Shown here in pieces: positions 7,045 to 16,321 of a stretch of 64,000 bases of DNA (within the stretch, counting starts at the first letter, position 1; each line of letters starts with the position of its first letter). The DNA is from Aliidiomarina haloalkalitolerans (lineage in GTDB: Bacteria; Pseudomonadota; Gammaproteobacteria; Enterobacterales; Alteromonadaceae): positions 62,001 to 126,000 of the forward strand of contig NZ_PIPI01000007.1 of NCBI RefSeq assembly GCF_003987315.1, given 5' to 3'. A model generated the notes under the pieces. The model saw only the letters and a list, made by a program, of their open reading frames with translations, ran no database searches and was not told the origin of the DNA. The position numbers and the translations under genes were made by a program.

Positions 7045-10000
7045 GTGACCACCCGAGAGGACAATCCGCAGCGATTGAGTGGACAGCTTACGGCAGCGTT
7101 AAGTGCTGGCAAACAGTTACCAAATGGTACTGTGCTCGCCGGTCGCTTCCGTATCGTTCAACCTGTCGGTATTGGTGGTCAAGCGCACGTGTATGCCGCC
7201 CGCGATGAAATCCTCGGTACCGAAATTGCCATTAAGCTGATCGCGCCGCAACACGCCCTCGACTTTGAACAAGTCCAACGATTACGCCAAGAAGTACTGG
7301 TCGCCCGCGAACTCAACCATCCGAATATCGTGCGTGTGTTCGAGTTTTATCGCGACGGTGACTGGGTGTTTCTTACCATGGGCCTGATAGAAGGCCGTAG
7401 TCTCGCAGAATATCTCCACGAAGGTATTACTCGACTGCAAGCAGAAACTTGGAGTCGACAGCTACTGCAGGCTTTGGAAGCCTGTCATTCACTCGATATA
7501 ACCCATGCCGATGTAAAACCGGAGAATATCCTCATCGATGAGCGTGGCAACCTGGTGTTGCTCGATTTCGGTATTGGTCACATTGGCGAGCAAAGTAACC
7601 GTGATTTTGCCGGCAGCGACGGTTACAAAGCGCCGGAAGTGACTCAGCTTGGTAAGCGCAATATTCTCACCGACAGTTACAGTAGTGGGCGCTTAATCGC
7701 AGACTTAGTGGCAGCAGCAAACGTTCGTGCATGGCACTTTGGCGATCTAATCTGGCGACTCGATCGCTTGCGTCTTGCTCGGCAATTGAGTAAACCGTTG
7801 GTTTATCAGCGAATTACCGTACAAGCAGCCCAAGAACGCTTAGCAAAACACCCGCAGCGACGGATCGGTATTGCGGCCGCAGTTGGTTTCGCACTGATCT
7901 TGGCCGTAACCTATGCCTTTTTACTGCAGCCGAATATCGAAGAACAGCCGCTGCAAGCGACGGCACAAAAGACAACACGGATAGCAGTTGTGTACCAGCC
8001 GGATGACGCCCTGCTGAGCGGTGTCGCCGAGTTATTACAGCTCAACTTAATCACCCAGAGTGGCATTGATGTTATTGAACAAGAGCGCGTTGACACGCTT
8101 ATGCGCAACCTCGGATTAAGGCCGTTTCGACAGCAGGATCATCGGTTGCGAATTGCCCAACTGCTAAATGCGGATGTTCTGGTGTTATTACAGAGTAATG
8201 AACTCATGGGCCAAGAAGAGCCGCGTTTGCAAATGCTCATGGCGGAGATGCCGGGCAATCGATTGTTTGGCGCCTTTCAAGGTACCATCGGCTCGAATGG
8301 CCTAGGCCAAACGGTTGAACAGCTTTTTGCACACTTAAATAGCCAGTTGGCGCTACCGACGCGCAGCTCTTCGGTGCGTCCAGAAGAGTTGCAACGGGTT
8401 GAACCGGTGTTAACGGCACTCCGTGAAGGACGGGCAGCCGAGGCAGAAAGCGTGGTTCAATCGCTCCAAGAAGAGTGGCCTGATTTTCCGGGCGGCTGGC
8501 TCGCGGGCGCTCGCCTTGCGGTCAATCTTGGCGATATGCAGCGGGCACGGGAACAGCTAGAACGTCTGTATGAGCTATCTCAGGATGATGATTATTGGTA
8601 TTTAGAAGGCCGAGCTTTGCAAGCCGAAATTAATGGCGACGTTGAAACGGCTATTATTGTGACCAACCGCTTACAAGAACTGTTTCCTGGGCGACCTTCG
8701 TTAATGGACCGTCGTGCGGAATTAGCCATTTGGCAAGATGATTTTGACACTGCCATTGCACAATATCAGCAAGCTTTAGCGATTGACCCTAGCTCTGGTG
8801 AGCGGTGGTTCCAACTAGCTCGGTTGAGAATTATTCAAGGTAATATTCAACAAGCGCTCGATAATGAGTTAACTCAGGCATTAATTCGTTATCGGCAACA
8901 GGAAGACTTACGCGGACAAGGGACGGTATTAAACGCTTTTGGGGTGGCCTATATACGCTTGGCCGACCCAGATAACGCCATCCGTTACCTACAAGACGCC
9001 TTGCAATTACGCACTTTCACACGCGACCCTTCAGGGCGAGCGGTCTCTTTGGCGAATCTGGCTAGCGTATTTGGTGTGCTTGGCCGTTATGAAGAAGCCG
9101 AGGCTGCACTGGCTGAAGCACTCGACATCTTTCAAATGAATGCAGATCGCTCTGGTTTGGCACAGGTCGAGAATGAGTGGGGCGTGCTACTCGAAGAACA
9201 AGGGCGTTATCGGGAAGCGCTGGTTCATTATCGCAATGCTCTCGACTTACATTTGCAGACAGGCAGTACCATGCAGCAAGCTGAAACCATCAGCAATGTG
9301 GCCTACATGCACTTTTTAATGGCTGATTTTAGTCAGTCTGATGTATTCTGGAATCAGGCTCTCACTCTGTTTAATCGGACAGGTGATGAAACTGGCATTT
9401 TGCGCACAAAGCTTAACTTGGCTCACTTAGGATTAAGCCGTGGTGATTTTGCTCAGGCGACGTCACATTTGAGCGAGGTGCTTCAAAGAGCGGAGCAAAA
9501 GCGCCCAGCGGAAAATCTAATGGCACAATACTTGTTAAGCCATCGAAACTTTTTCCTTGGTAGTATCCGCACAGCTTTCGATAATAATGAGGAAGTTTCT
9601 CGACTATCGCATGATATCGGCGATATGCGCGGACAAATAGAAACAGAGATTTGGGGCGCTGAAATGTGTATGTATCTTGCCGATATTAACTGCGTACACG
9701 AACGACTTGGACGGTTAGAAGAGTATGAAAGTGTGATGTCGGCGGAACACACAACGCTTGTCGAATGGTTACAGTCGACTATTTCCTTAATGTCGCAGGA
9801 AAGCAGCTCCTCTGAAATCGCCGCATTTTGGTCTCGTTTTCGCAAGCAGCTCCTGCCGGTTCAAACTGAATTAAAAGTGCTACTATCGCTATTAGAATTA
9901 CAGCGACTGCCTGCCGATAGTTGGCAGTGGCAAAGGGTTGATGAGCTCGTGCGGCCGACCCTGTATCGCGAATACATGCATAGCCAATACTTGAAAGCGC

Positions 10001-10329
10001 TGCACTTTGGTTCGGAGCAAGCCTCGGAACAATTGCAACGGATGTTACAAATTCATCCAGAGCACTGGAGAAATCATTTATATTATGCGATTTTAACAAG
10101 CGAAAGTGCACAAGCGCGGGCGCAAGAGTTGCGCGAGCAGCTTTATGAATCTATGACTCCAGACCAAATTGAGGCGTACCAACGAATCTATGAGAGACAT
10201 GAAACACTCCATCGAGGAGGAGATTCGAGCGCTCCGACGCAGTCAAATCGAGCTACGCGAGCTATTACATCAGGAGCAGGACACCCTGCGCGATCTCGCG
10301 CAACGCTTATGGAGTCAACAGGAGGCTGA
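7045..10329 (+). CDS. Membrane Hanks-type Ser/Thr kinase with large periplasmic TPR region
   Basis: A 1094-residue protein. The cytoplasmic kinase domain spans about residues 30-240: glycine loop GIGGQAHV (42-49), Lys64 in IAIK, helix-C Glu83, catalytic loop HADVKPEN (154-161) with Asp156, DFG 174-176, and APE 196-198. The Arg of HRD is Ala, so it is a non-RD kinase. The C-lobe after DSYSSGRL is short. One transmembrane helix lies at about 274-293. Outside it is an alpha/beta segment (about 310-400, possibly FlgO/CsgG-like; uncertain), then many TPR-like helices from about 450 to 1050. Start: GTG 7045 with GGAG (7033-7036). The last ~45 residues read out of frame over the histidine kinase gene and look non-native. 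The next gene starts inside this one. Confidence 0.88.
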   Translation: MTTREDNPQRLSGQLTAALSAGKQLPNGTVLAGRFRIVQPVGIGGQAHVYAARDEILGTEIAIKLIAPQHALDFEQVQRLRQEVLVARELNHPNIVRVFEFYRDGDWVFLTMGLIEGRSLAEYLHEGITRLQAETWSRQLLQALEACHSLDITHADVKPENILIDERGNLVLLDFGIGHIGEQSNRDFAGSDGYKAPEVTQLGKRNILTDSYSSGRLIADLVAAANVRAWHFGDLIWRLDRLRLARQLSKPLVYQRITVQAAQERLAKHPQRRIGIAAAVGFALILAVTYAFLLQPNIEEQPLQATAQKTTRIAVVYQPDDALLSGVAELLQLNLITQSGIDVIEQERVDTLMRNLGLRPFRQQDHRLRIAQLLNADVLVLLQSNELMGQEEPRLQMLMAEMPGNRLFGAFQGTIGSNGLGQTVEQLFAHLNSQLALPTRSSSVRPEELQRVEPVLTALREGRAAEAESVVQSLQEEWPDFPGGWLAGARLAVNLGDMQRAREQLERLYELSQDDDYWYLEGRALQAEINGDVETAIIVTNRLQELFPGRPSLMDRRAELAIWQDDFDTAIAQYQQALAIDPSSGERWFQLARLRIIQGNIQQALDNELTQALIRYRQQEDLRGQGTVLNAFGVAYIRLADPDNAIRYLQDALQLRTFTRDPSGRAVSLANLASVFGVLGRYEEAEAALAEALDIFQMNADRSGLAQVENEWGVLLEEQGRYREALVHYRNALDLHLQTGSTMQQAETISNVAYMHFLMADFSQSDVFWNQALTLFNRTGDETGILRTKLNLAHLGLSRGDFAQATSHLSEVLQRAEQKRPAENLMAQYLLSHRNFFLGSIRTAFDNNEEVSRLSHDIGDMRGQIETEIWGAEMCMYLADINCVHERLGRLEEYESVMSAEHTTLVEWLQSTISLMSQESSSSEIAAFWSRFRKQLLPVQTELKVLLSLLELQRLPADSWQWQRVDELVRPTLYREYMHSQYLKALHFGSEQASEQLQRMLQIHPEHWRNHLYYAILTSESAQARAQELREQLYESMTPDQIEAYQRIYERHETLHRGGDSSAPTQSNRATRAITSGAGHPARSRATLMESTGG

Positions 10330-10891
10330 ACGCGCGCGCTTATCGCAAGAGCTACATGATGGCCTAGGTCAACTGTTAACTGCACTGACACGCAGGATTC
10401 AAGCGGCTGCAGATGCGGGTGCATTGGACCCTGACATCATGCTCATTGCTACACAAGCGCTCGCTGACGTTCGTCAATTGTCACGCCTGATGCGTCCTCG
10501 CATATTAGATGACTTAGGCTTAGCAGCAGCGTTACAGTGGTTGGTACGAACGTTATGTGAATCCTCCTCTATCCAAACTAAGGTTGAAATTGACCTTGAT
10601 GCCGAACCGGACTCAGCATCTGCGATACTTCTTTTTCGCATCGCGCAAGAAGCGCTTACGAATGCTGTTCGGCACGCAAATGCGTCCCTTATCAGTGTCT
10701 ATGTGAGTCGAGCTGGGAATACCTTGCGACTTGATGTTATTGACGATGGCAGTGGCTTCGACAGTAGCAAAGTTGTGCAGGGAGTCGGTCTGTCGAGTAT
10801 GCGTGACCGAGCTGCGGCATTCTCTGCAGATTTTGAAATTAATAGTCGACCTGGTGGCGGTTGCCATGTCAGTGTCTTGGTACCTTTATGA
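10199..10891 (+). CDS. Soluble NarX/DegS-type histidine kinase
   Basis: About 230 residues, with no membrane segment. An N-terminal coiled coil (EEEIRALRRSQIELRELL) leads to a HisKA_3 dimerisation domain with the phospho-accepting His in LSQELHDGLGQ. A HATPase_c domain follows: N box EALTNAVRHA, G1 box DDGSGFD, G2 VGLSSMRDRA. With no sensor of its own it must take its signal from a partner, plausibly the adjacent receptor kinase or FHA-GAF protein (inference). The start is uncertain: ATG at 10169, 10190 or 10199 are all inside the kinase gene, giving at least 131 bp of overlap. The stop overlaps the next start as ATGA (10888-10891), which implies translational coupling to its regulator. Confidence 0.88.
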   Translation: MKHSIEEEIRALRRSQIELRELLHQEQDTLRDLAQRLWSQQEAERARLSQELHDGLGQLLTALTRRIQAAADAGALDPDIMLIATQALADVRQLSRLMRPRILDDLGLAAALQWLVRTLCESSSIQTKVEIDLDAEPDSASAILLFRIAQEALTNAVRHANASLISVYVSRAGNTLRLDVIDDGSGFDSSKVVQGVGLSSMRDRAAAFSADFEINSRPGGGCHVSVLVPL

Positions 10892-11541
10892 GTTTTACAG
10901 AACAAAAAATAAGATTAGTGGTTGCTGATGACCACACACTCGTTCGTCAGGGTATTGTACAAATGCTGCGGCAGCATGAAGAGTTTGATGTCGTTTGTGA
11001 ATGTGAAGATGGGGTGGCACTCATGCAGGCCGTGGTCAGGCATAACCCCGACGTCGTGCTAATGGACATTTCAATGCCCAAAATGAATGGTTTGGTGGCC
11101 ATTGACCGTGTTCTGCAGCAGCGCAGTGAAACCAAAGTTTTAGTTTTGACTATGCACGACGAAATAGAATATATGCATGCATTACACCGGGCTGGCGCCA
11201 AAGGCTATTTACTGAAAGAGTCGTCAACCGACCAACTAGCCCAAGCCATTCGCGCCATTAATCGCGGCAAGACATTTTTCCCCGATGTTCTCCTGCAGTC
11301 ATTGCAGAAGGAAGTAGACCAACCGGGTGACAATACCAATGTCCTCGCGCCCCTAACCCGTCGCGAGCGCGAAGTCTTCTTCCTTGTGATCGCAGGTCAT
11401 ACAACCAAAGATATCGCACAGCTGCTCGACATGTCGCATAAGACAGCTGAGAATCATCGTGGTCGTATCTTGAAGAAAATGCAGGTCGAAAACACCGCTG
11501 AATTGATTCGCTTAGCGGCTCGAAAAGGTATTCTTGAGTGA
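10888..11541 (+). CDS. NarL/FixJ-family response regulator
   Basis: A 217-residue cytoplasmic transcription factor, cognate partner of the histidine kinase just upstream. The receiver domain (about 5-120) has the acidic pair in VVADDH, phospho-acceptor Asp in VVLMDISMPKMNG, Thr in LTMHD and Lys in YLLKES. The LuxR-type helix-turn-helix (about 148-210) carries LTRREREVFFLVIAGHTTKDIA and a DNA-contacting helix in MSHKTAENHRGRILKKM. The frame is open upstream to a TTG at 10861, but ATG 10888 in the ATGA overlap gives the normal receiver N-terminus. It is closed by a bidirectional terminator at 11566-11591. Its target genes are not visible. Confidence 0.92.
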   Translation: MSFTEQKIRLVVADDHTLVRQGIVQMLRQHEEFDVVCECEDGVALMQAVVRHNPDVVLMDISMPKMNGLVAIDRVLQQRSETKVLVLTMHDEIEYMHALHRAGAKGYLLKESSTDQLAQAIRAINRGKTFFPDVLLQSLQKEVDQPGDNTNVLAPLTRREREVFFLVIAGHTTKDIAQLLDMSHKTAENHRGRILKKMQVENTAELIRLAARKGILE

Positions 11542-11565
11542 GTGCTTACTTACCTTGAGGGCGTT

Positions 11566-11591
11566 AAAAAAGCGCCCGAAGGCGCTTTTTT
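11566..11591. terminator. Bidirectional intrinsic terminator
   Basis: AAAAAAGCGCC (11566-11576), loop CGAA, then GGCGCTTTTTT (11581-11591). It serves both the response regulator gene on plus and rpmE on minus. Confidence 0.92.
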
Positions 11592-11614
11592 ATTTGAAAT
11601 CTCTCAGCGTAAGC

Positions 11615-11827
11615 TTACTTAGACTTCAATGAACCGAAACGCTGCTTGAAGCGGTCTACACGGCCACCAGTGTCTAGTACTTTCTGCTTACCGGTGTAGA
11701 ACGGGTGACACTCTGAACATACGTCGATGTGGAAATCTTCACACTTAGTAGAGCGAGTTTCAAACACGTTACCGCAAGAGCAAGAGACTTTTACGGCTTT
11801 GTAATCTGGATGAATACCTTGTTTCAT
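11615..11827 (-). CDS. rpmE: 50S ribosomal protein L31, zinc-binding type
   Basis: A 70-residue large-subunit protein. [20 protein letters not shown] is the standard L31 N-terminus. The four cysteines of the zinc ribbon are present (CSC at 16-18, CSEC at 37-40), so this is the C+ (zinc) form rather than the zinc-free paralogue. The frame is open 11 codons further upstream, but ATG 11827 matches the family start and is preceded by TGAGGT about 8 nt before it. It is convergent with the response regulator gene and shares the terminator at 11566-11591. Confidence 0.97.
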   Translation of the reverse strand: MKQGIHPDYKAVKVSCSCGNVFETRSTKCEDFHIDVCSECHPFYTGKQKVLDTGGRVDRFKQRFGSLKSK

Positions 11828-12157
11828 AGGGGTTACCTCAGTTGAAGGCCGCATCGCCATCCGTGCTTTCCACGAACACCATGCGCTGTTTAAATAATAT
11901 GCGCTTAATCTAAAATTAAGGCCGCAAATTCTACCCCACTAGTGACCAGCGATCAAGCAAGATCAAGGGGTATGGGCGGTTTTTTCTGTTCGGGCGTATT
12001 TGTCGATCTTTTCTCGGCAAAGATTTGCTAGCATAAGGCCAAGTCATTTTTTAGGATTCCCCGTGAGCATCATGTTTGAGTGTGTTGGGTGGGTGCTGTG
12101 AGCCAAGGCAAATCACCGCAGCAAGCAGCAACAGAAATTGAGATGGATGAAGCCAGC
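11828..12157. other. Divergent intergenic region rpmE/priA
   Basis: About 330 bp carrying the promoters of rpmE (minus) and priA (plus). The priA frame is open from 12080, but I see no protein-family support for that extension. AT-rich TATTAT-like sequence near 11890 could be the rpmE -10. No RNA gene, repeat or operator stands out. Confidence 0.4.
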
Positions 12158-14347
12158 ATGAATATTGTGCAGGTCGCTTTGCCTGTACCCATGCGACGAG
12201 TGTTCGACTATCTGCTGCCTGACAATCTTCCCCAGCCGAGCATCGGGGCTCGCGTGGTGGTGCCATTTGGTAACCGTCAATTAGTTGGTTTTGTGGTCGC
12301 CACAAATCAGGAGCCTAGCGTTGCAGTGACACAACTTAAGCCACTGTTAAGCGTCACCGATCCGATGCCATTATGGTCGGAGTCGCTGTGGCATTTGCTC
12401 GACTGGGCGGCGCGTTATTATCATCATCCGCTCGGCGAAGTACTGGCACATGCGGCACCAGTTGCTTTGCGACAAGGGCAACCGCCCAGTTACCAATACA
12501 CGAAACAATTAAAATTAACCGCAGCTGGCATGGCCGTTGAGCTGACTGAATTGAGTCGCGCTCCGCAGCAACAGCGTTTAATTGCCCAATTGCGCCGCGA
12601 AGCGTTAGCCGTGAGTGATTTAGCGCAGCACGATGTGCGCCCAGCAGCAGTGAAAGCGCTGAAAGAAAAAGGACTCATTGAAGAGACGTTAGTTGCGCCT
12701 GCGTTCAGCGCTTGGACACCTGAGCTTGCCGAAGAGCCACATCCGCTAAACCCAGAACAGGCCGTTGCGGTCGCTGCTATTCACGCGGGGATGCAAGCTG
12801 AAGCACAGCAAACTTGGTTACTTGAAGGCGTGACTGGCAGTGGCAAAACAGAAGTTTACCTGCAAGTCATGCAAGGCGTCTTGCAACGTGGTCAGCAGGT
12901 ACTTGTCATGGTGCCGGAAATCGGCTTAACGCCGCAAACCGTGCAACGTTTCCGGGCTCGTTTTCAAGCACCGGTAGTGGTTTTGCATTCCGGGCTGAGC
13001 GATCAGGAACGCTTGTCGGCTTGGTTGCAAGCGCGTGATGGTCATGCCGCCATCATTCTTGGCACGCGGTCGGCAATTTTTACGCCGTTAGCGAACCCAG
13101 GTCTGCTAATTATCGACGAAGAACATGACGCCAGCTTTAAGCAGCAAGACGGTTTTCGTTATAACGCCCGCGACTTGGCCATTAAACGTGCTCATACCGA
13201 GGGCTTCAATGTAATTCTTGGCTCGGCCACACCGTCACTTGAGTCCCTGGCCAATGCCAAAGCCGGTCGTTATCAATTGCTGCAACTGTCGCAACGAGCG
13301 GGCTCGGCGCAGCCAGTGAAGAATATCTTGGTGGACTTGAAGCAGCAGCGCTTGCAGCAAGGTTTAAGTGAGCAGCTGATTGCGCTGATGCGCAAGCACC
13401 TCGATGCGGGTAACCAAGTCCTACTCTTCTTGAATCGTCGTGGTTATGCAAGTGCGCTCATTTGCCATGAGTGTGCTTGGGTTAGTGAATGCCAGCGTTG
13501 CCAAGCTAATATGACCGTGCACCAACAAAGTCATTCGCTGCAATGCCACCATTGTGGCGCACAACGGCGAATTCCGCGTCAATGCGGTGGTTGTGGCAGT
13601 ACGCAACTGATCACCCGTGGACTTGGCACCGAGCAACTGGAAGAAACCATTCAGAAATTATTTCCCGATGCACCAGCCTTGCGTATAGACCGCGACAGTA
13701 CACGTCGCAAAGGCCAGTTAGAAGACTATTTGAAGGCAGTTGGCCGTGGTGAATATAAAATTCTCCTCGGCACCCAAATGCTCGCCAAAGGACATCACTT
13801 CCCGGATGTGACCTTAGTTGCTTTGCTGGATGTTGACGGTGCTTTGTATAGCAGTGATTTCAGGGCTGCCGAACGACTTGCGCAACTTTATGTGCAGGTA
13901 GCCGGTCGTGCCGGTCGGGCGCAGAAAAAAGGCACGGTGGTGCTGCAAACCCACTTACCAGAGCACCCGCTCATTCAAGAGCTAGTGAACAACGGCTATC
14001 AAGACTTCGCGACGAGTGCGCTGAATGAGCGTGAACAAGCGATGCTACCACCTTATGCTGCAATGGCCTTGTTGCGCGCGGAAGCGGTTGACGCCAACGC
14101 CGCCGAAGCTTTGTTACAGGCCATGGCCAATTGTTTAGAACAACAGACTGACGTTGCAGTGATTGGACCGATGCCAGCGGTGCTAGCTCGTCGTGCCGGT
14201 CGCCATCGTTTTCAGTTGCTCTTACACGCAAGCGAACGCGGGTTGTTGCAGCGTACATTGCATGCCTGGTTACCGACCTTAGAGAGCCTGCCGGAAACTC
14301 GAAAAGCACGTTGGTCACTCGACATTGATCCACAAGATTTCAGTTAA
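12158..14347 (+). CDS. priA: Primosomal protein N' (replication restart helicase PriA)
   Basis: A 3'-5' DEAH-type helicase that loads the replisome at stalled forks. The 729 residues match E. coli PriA (732). The N-terminal 3'-end-binding domain begins MNIVQVALPVPMRRVFDYLLP. Walker A GVTGSGKTE lies near residue 226, DEEH in LLIIDEEHDASFK, and zinc-binding cysteines in CHECAWVSECQRC and CHHCGAQRRIPRQCGGCGS. Helicase motifs GLGTEQLEE and VAGRAGR follow. The start at 12158 is chosen by alignment with the family. ATG 12143 is an alternative, and neither has a strong ribosome-binding site. It stands alone, 216 bp before argS. Confidence 0.96.
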   Translation: MNIVQVALPVPMRRVFDYLLPDNLPQPSIGARVVVPFGNRQLVGFVVATNQEPSVAVTQLKPLLSVTDPMPLWSESLWHLLDWAARYYHHPLGEVLAHAAPVALRQGQPPSYQYTKQLKLTAAGMAVELTELSRAPQQQRLIAQLRREALAVSDLAQHDVRPAAVKALKEKGLIEETLVAPAFSAWTPELAEEPHPLNPEQAVAVAAIHAGMQAEAQQTWLLEGVTGSGKTEVYLQVMQGVLQRGQQVLVMVPEIGLTPQTVQRFRARFQAPVVVLHSGLSDQERLSAWLQARDGHAAIILGTRSAIFTPLANPGLLIIDEEHDASFKQQDGFRYNARDLAIKRAHTEGFNVILGSATPSLESLANAKAGRYQLLQLSQRAGSAQPVKNILVDLKQQRLQQGLSEQLIALMRKHLDAGNQVLLFLNRRGYASALICHECAWVSECQRCQANMTVHQQSHSLQCHHCGAQRRIPRQCGGCGSTQLITRGLGTEQLEETIQKLFPDAPALRIDRDSTRRKGQLEDYLKAVGRGEYKILLGTQMLAKGHHFPDVTLVALLDVDGALYSSDFRAAERLAQLYVQVAGRAGRAQKKGTVVLQTHLPEHPLIQELVNNGYQDFATSALNEREQAMLPPYAAMALLRAEAVDANAAEALLQAMANCLEQQTDVAVIGPMPAVLARRAGRHRFQLLLHASERGLLQRTLHAWLPTLESLPETRKARWSLDIDPQDFS

Positions 14348-14373
14348 AGTGTTAAATTCGACAGTTAGGGGTA

Positions 14374-14400
14374 TTCAGCGGTTTTTTTTAAGGCGCTGAA
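14374..14400 (+). other. Weak hairpin after priA
   Basis: TTCAGCG (14374-14380) pairs with CGCTGAA (14394-14400) around a T-rich 13-nt loop, 27 bp after the priA stop. The T-run is in the loop rather than after the stem, so terminator activity is doubtful. The remaining ~160 bp before argS hold only promoter-like sequence. Confidence 0.3.
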
Positions 14401-14563
14401 CGATTAAACTAGCGGGTCGTAGCTCGATGAGCGGGAGCCGTTGCCTGCGTACATTCATGTATCGATTCTGAACGTGTCGTACTTGAAGTGCAAACAACTG
14501 AAACCCGTCTGGTAAAATCAAAGCAGTTCTTAATCTCTTAAGTTTGAAAGGTTACCCAAGCGA

Positions 14564-16312
14564 ATGAAGCAGCAGATTGAAGCGTTACTCCAAAGTGCCA
14601 TTGACACCCTTAAAGCAGAAGGGACCTTGCCGGTTGAGCTAGAGCCGCGTGTGCAACTAGATCGTCCACGTGACAAAAGTCATGGCGACTTTGCGACCAA
14701 TCTTGCCTTGATGCTCGCAAAGCCAGCAAAACTGAATCCACGGGCTTTGGCGGAAGCGATTATTGCGGCGTTGCCAGAGAACAATGTCATTGCCAAAACA
14801 GACATCGCTGGTCCTGGCTTTATTAACTTTACGCTTGATCAAGGACAGCTCATTGCTCAGCTCAATCAGGCTTGGGCGGACGAACGCTGTGGTGTGCAAG
14901 CTGCTGAACAACCGCAAACCGTTGTCATTGACTACTCGTCACCGAACCTTGCCAAAGAAATGCACGTGGGTCACTTGCGCTCGACCATTATCGGCGACGC
15001 GGTAGCGCGTACCTTAAGCCTACAAGGTCATAAGGTTATTCGTCAGAACCACGTGGGCGACTGGGGAACCCAGTTCGGCATGTTATTAGCCCACATGGAA
15101 GACCAACTGCAAGACGGTGACAGCCCAGAGTTTGCTTTGTCAGACTTAGAAACGTTTTATAAGGCAGCGAAGCAGCGCTTCGATGTGGAAGAAGGCTTCG
15201 CCGACCGTGCACGAAGTCTCGTTGTGAAATTACAAAGTGGTGATGAGCATTGCCAGAAGCTTTGGCAACAGTTTATCGATACCTCGTTGGCCCATTGCCA
15301 AGAAGTTTATGACCGTCTCGGCGTGCAGCTTGTGCGCGACGACGTCATGGCCGAATCAGCCTACAACGACGATTTGTCGCAAGTGGTTACGGACCTTCGA
15401 GAGAAAGGTCTGTTAGTTGAAGACCAAGGCGCCCAATGTGTCTTCTTAGAAGAATTTAAAGGCAAAGAAGACGAGCCGTTACCGATTATCGTGCAAAAGA
15501 AAGATGGTGGCTTTTTATATGCCACCACCGACTTGGCAGCGGTGCGCTACCGTACCGGCACATTAAATGCCAGCCGGGTGATTTATGTGGTTGATGCGCG
15601 CCAGTCGTTGCACTTCCAGCAAATTTTCACTCTATGCCGGAAGGCCGGATATGCCGATGACTCAGTCAGTCTTGAGCACCTTGGCTTCGGTATGGTGTTG
15701 GGCAAAGACGGTCGACCATACAAAAGCCGTGATGGTGGCGTGACGAAGTTAGCCGATTTGCTCGACGAGTCAGAGCGTCGTGCTGCAGAACTTATTGCCA
15801 GCAAGAATCATGATCTGACGGCGGATGAGCAAGCTCATATTGCCAAGGTCGTGGGTATTTCGTCAGTCAAATATGCGGACCTTTCGAAGAACCGTACCTC
15901 AGATTATGTCTTTGACTGGGATACGATGCTGAGCTTTGAAGGCAACACAGCACCTTACTTGTTGTACGCCAACACGCGAGTGAATAGCTTATTCCAGAAG
16001 GCGGGCTTAAAGCCCTCAGAAGTCTCGGGTGAGTTTATTTTAGCGACGGAGCAAGACGAAGCCTTAGCTGGCAAAATTGCTCAGTTCCCAGAAATTATTG
16101 CCTCGGTTGGCAACAAAGGGATGCCGCACTTCTTATGTGGTTACTTGTTTGAATTGGCCGGCTCTTTCTCGTCGTTTTACGAGGCCTGCCCAATTCTCAA
16201 CAGTGACGACCAAGCATTGCAGCAGAGTCGCCTAAAGCTAGCCGCGTTGACCGCCCGAATTTTAGAGCAAGGTCTTGGTTTGCTAGGTATTCCTACATTA
16301 GAGCGGATGTAA
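14564..16312 (+). CDS. argS: Arginyl-tRNA synthetase
   Basis: A class I synthetase charging tRNA-Arg in the cytoplasm. The 582 residues compare with about 577 in E. coli. The N-terminal Add-1 domain (about 1-120) precedes the catalytic domain, with signature [17 protein letters not shown] (HVGH as the HIGH motif). In place of KMSK it has [10 protein letters not shown], which is normal for many ArgRS. The C-terminal DALR anticodon-binding domain includes [16 protein letters not shown] and ends [14 protein letters not shown] 14564 is preceded by GAAAGG (14547-14552). ftsN follows 9 bp downstream, so the two are likely co-transcribed. Confidence 0.97.
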   Translation: MKQQIEALLQSAIDTLKAEGTLPVELEPRVQLDRPRDKSHGDFATNLALMLAKPAKLNPRALAEAIIAALPENNVIAKTDIAGPGFINFTLDQGQLIAQLNQAWADERCGVQAAEQPQTVVIDYSSPNLAKEMHVGHLRSTIIGDAVARTLSLQGHKVIRQNHVGDWGTQFGMLLAHMEDQLQDGDSPEFALSDLETFYKAAKQRFDVEEGFADRARSLVVKLQSGDEHCQKLWQQFIDTSLAHCQEVYDRLGVQLVRDDVMAESAYNDDLSQVVTDLREKGLLVEDQGAQCVFLEEFKGKEDEPLPIIVQKKDGGFLYATTDLAAVRYRTGTLNASRVIYVVDARQSLHFQQIFTLCRKAGYADDSVSLEHLGFGMVLGKDGRPYKSRDGGVTKLADLLDESERRAAELIASKNHDLTADEQAHIAKVVGISSVKYADLSKNRTSDYVFDWDTMLSFEGNTAPYLLYANTRVNSLFQKAGLKPSEVSGEFILATEQDEALAGKIAQFPEIIASVGNKGMPHFLCGYLFELAGSFSSFYEACPILNSDDQALQQSRLKLAALTARILEQGLGLLGIPTLERM

Positions 16313-16321
16313 AACAAGTCT

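Noticed and set aside
14401-14563. Possible tRNA or small RNA before argS
   Set aside because: No cloverleaf, no T-loop GTTCRANNC and no terminator. It appears to be ordinary promoter region.
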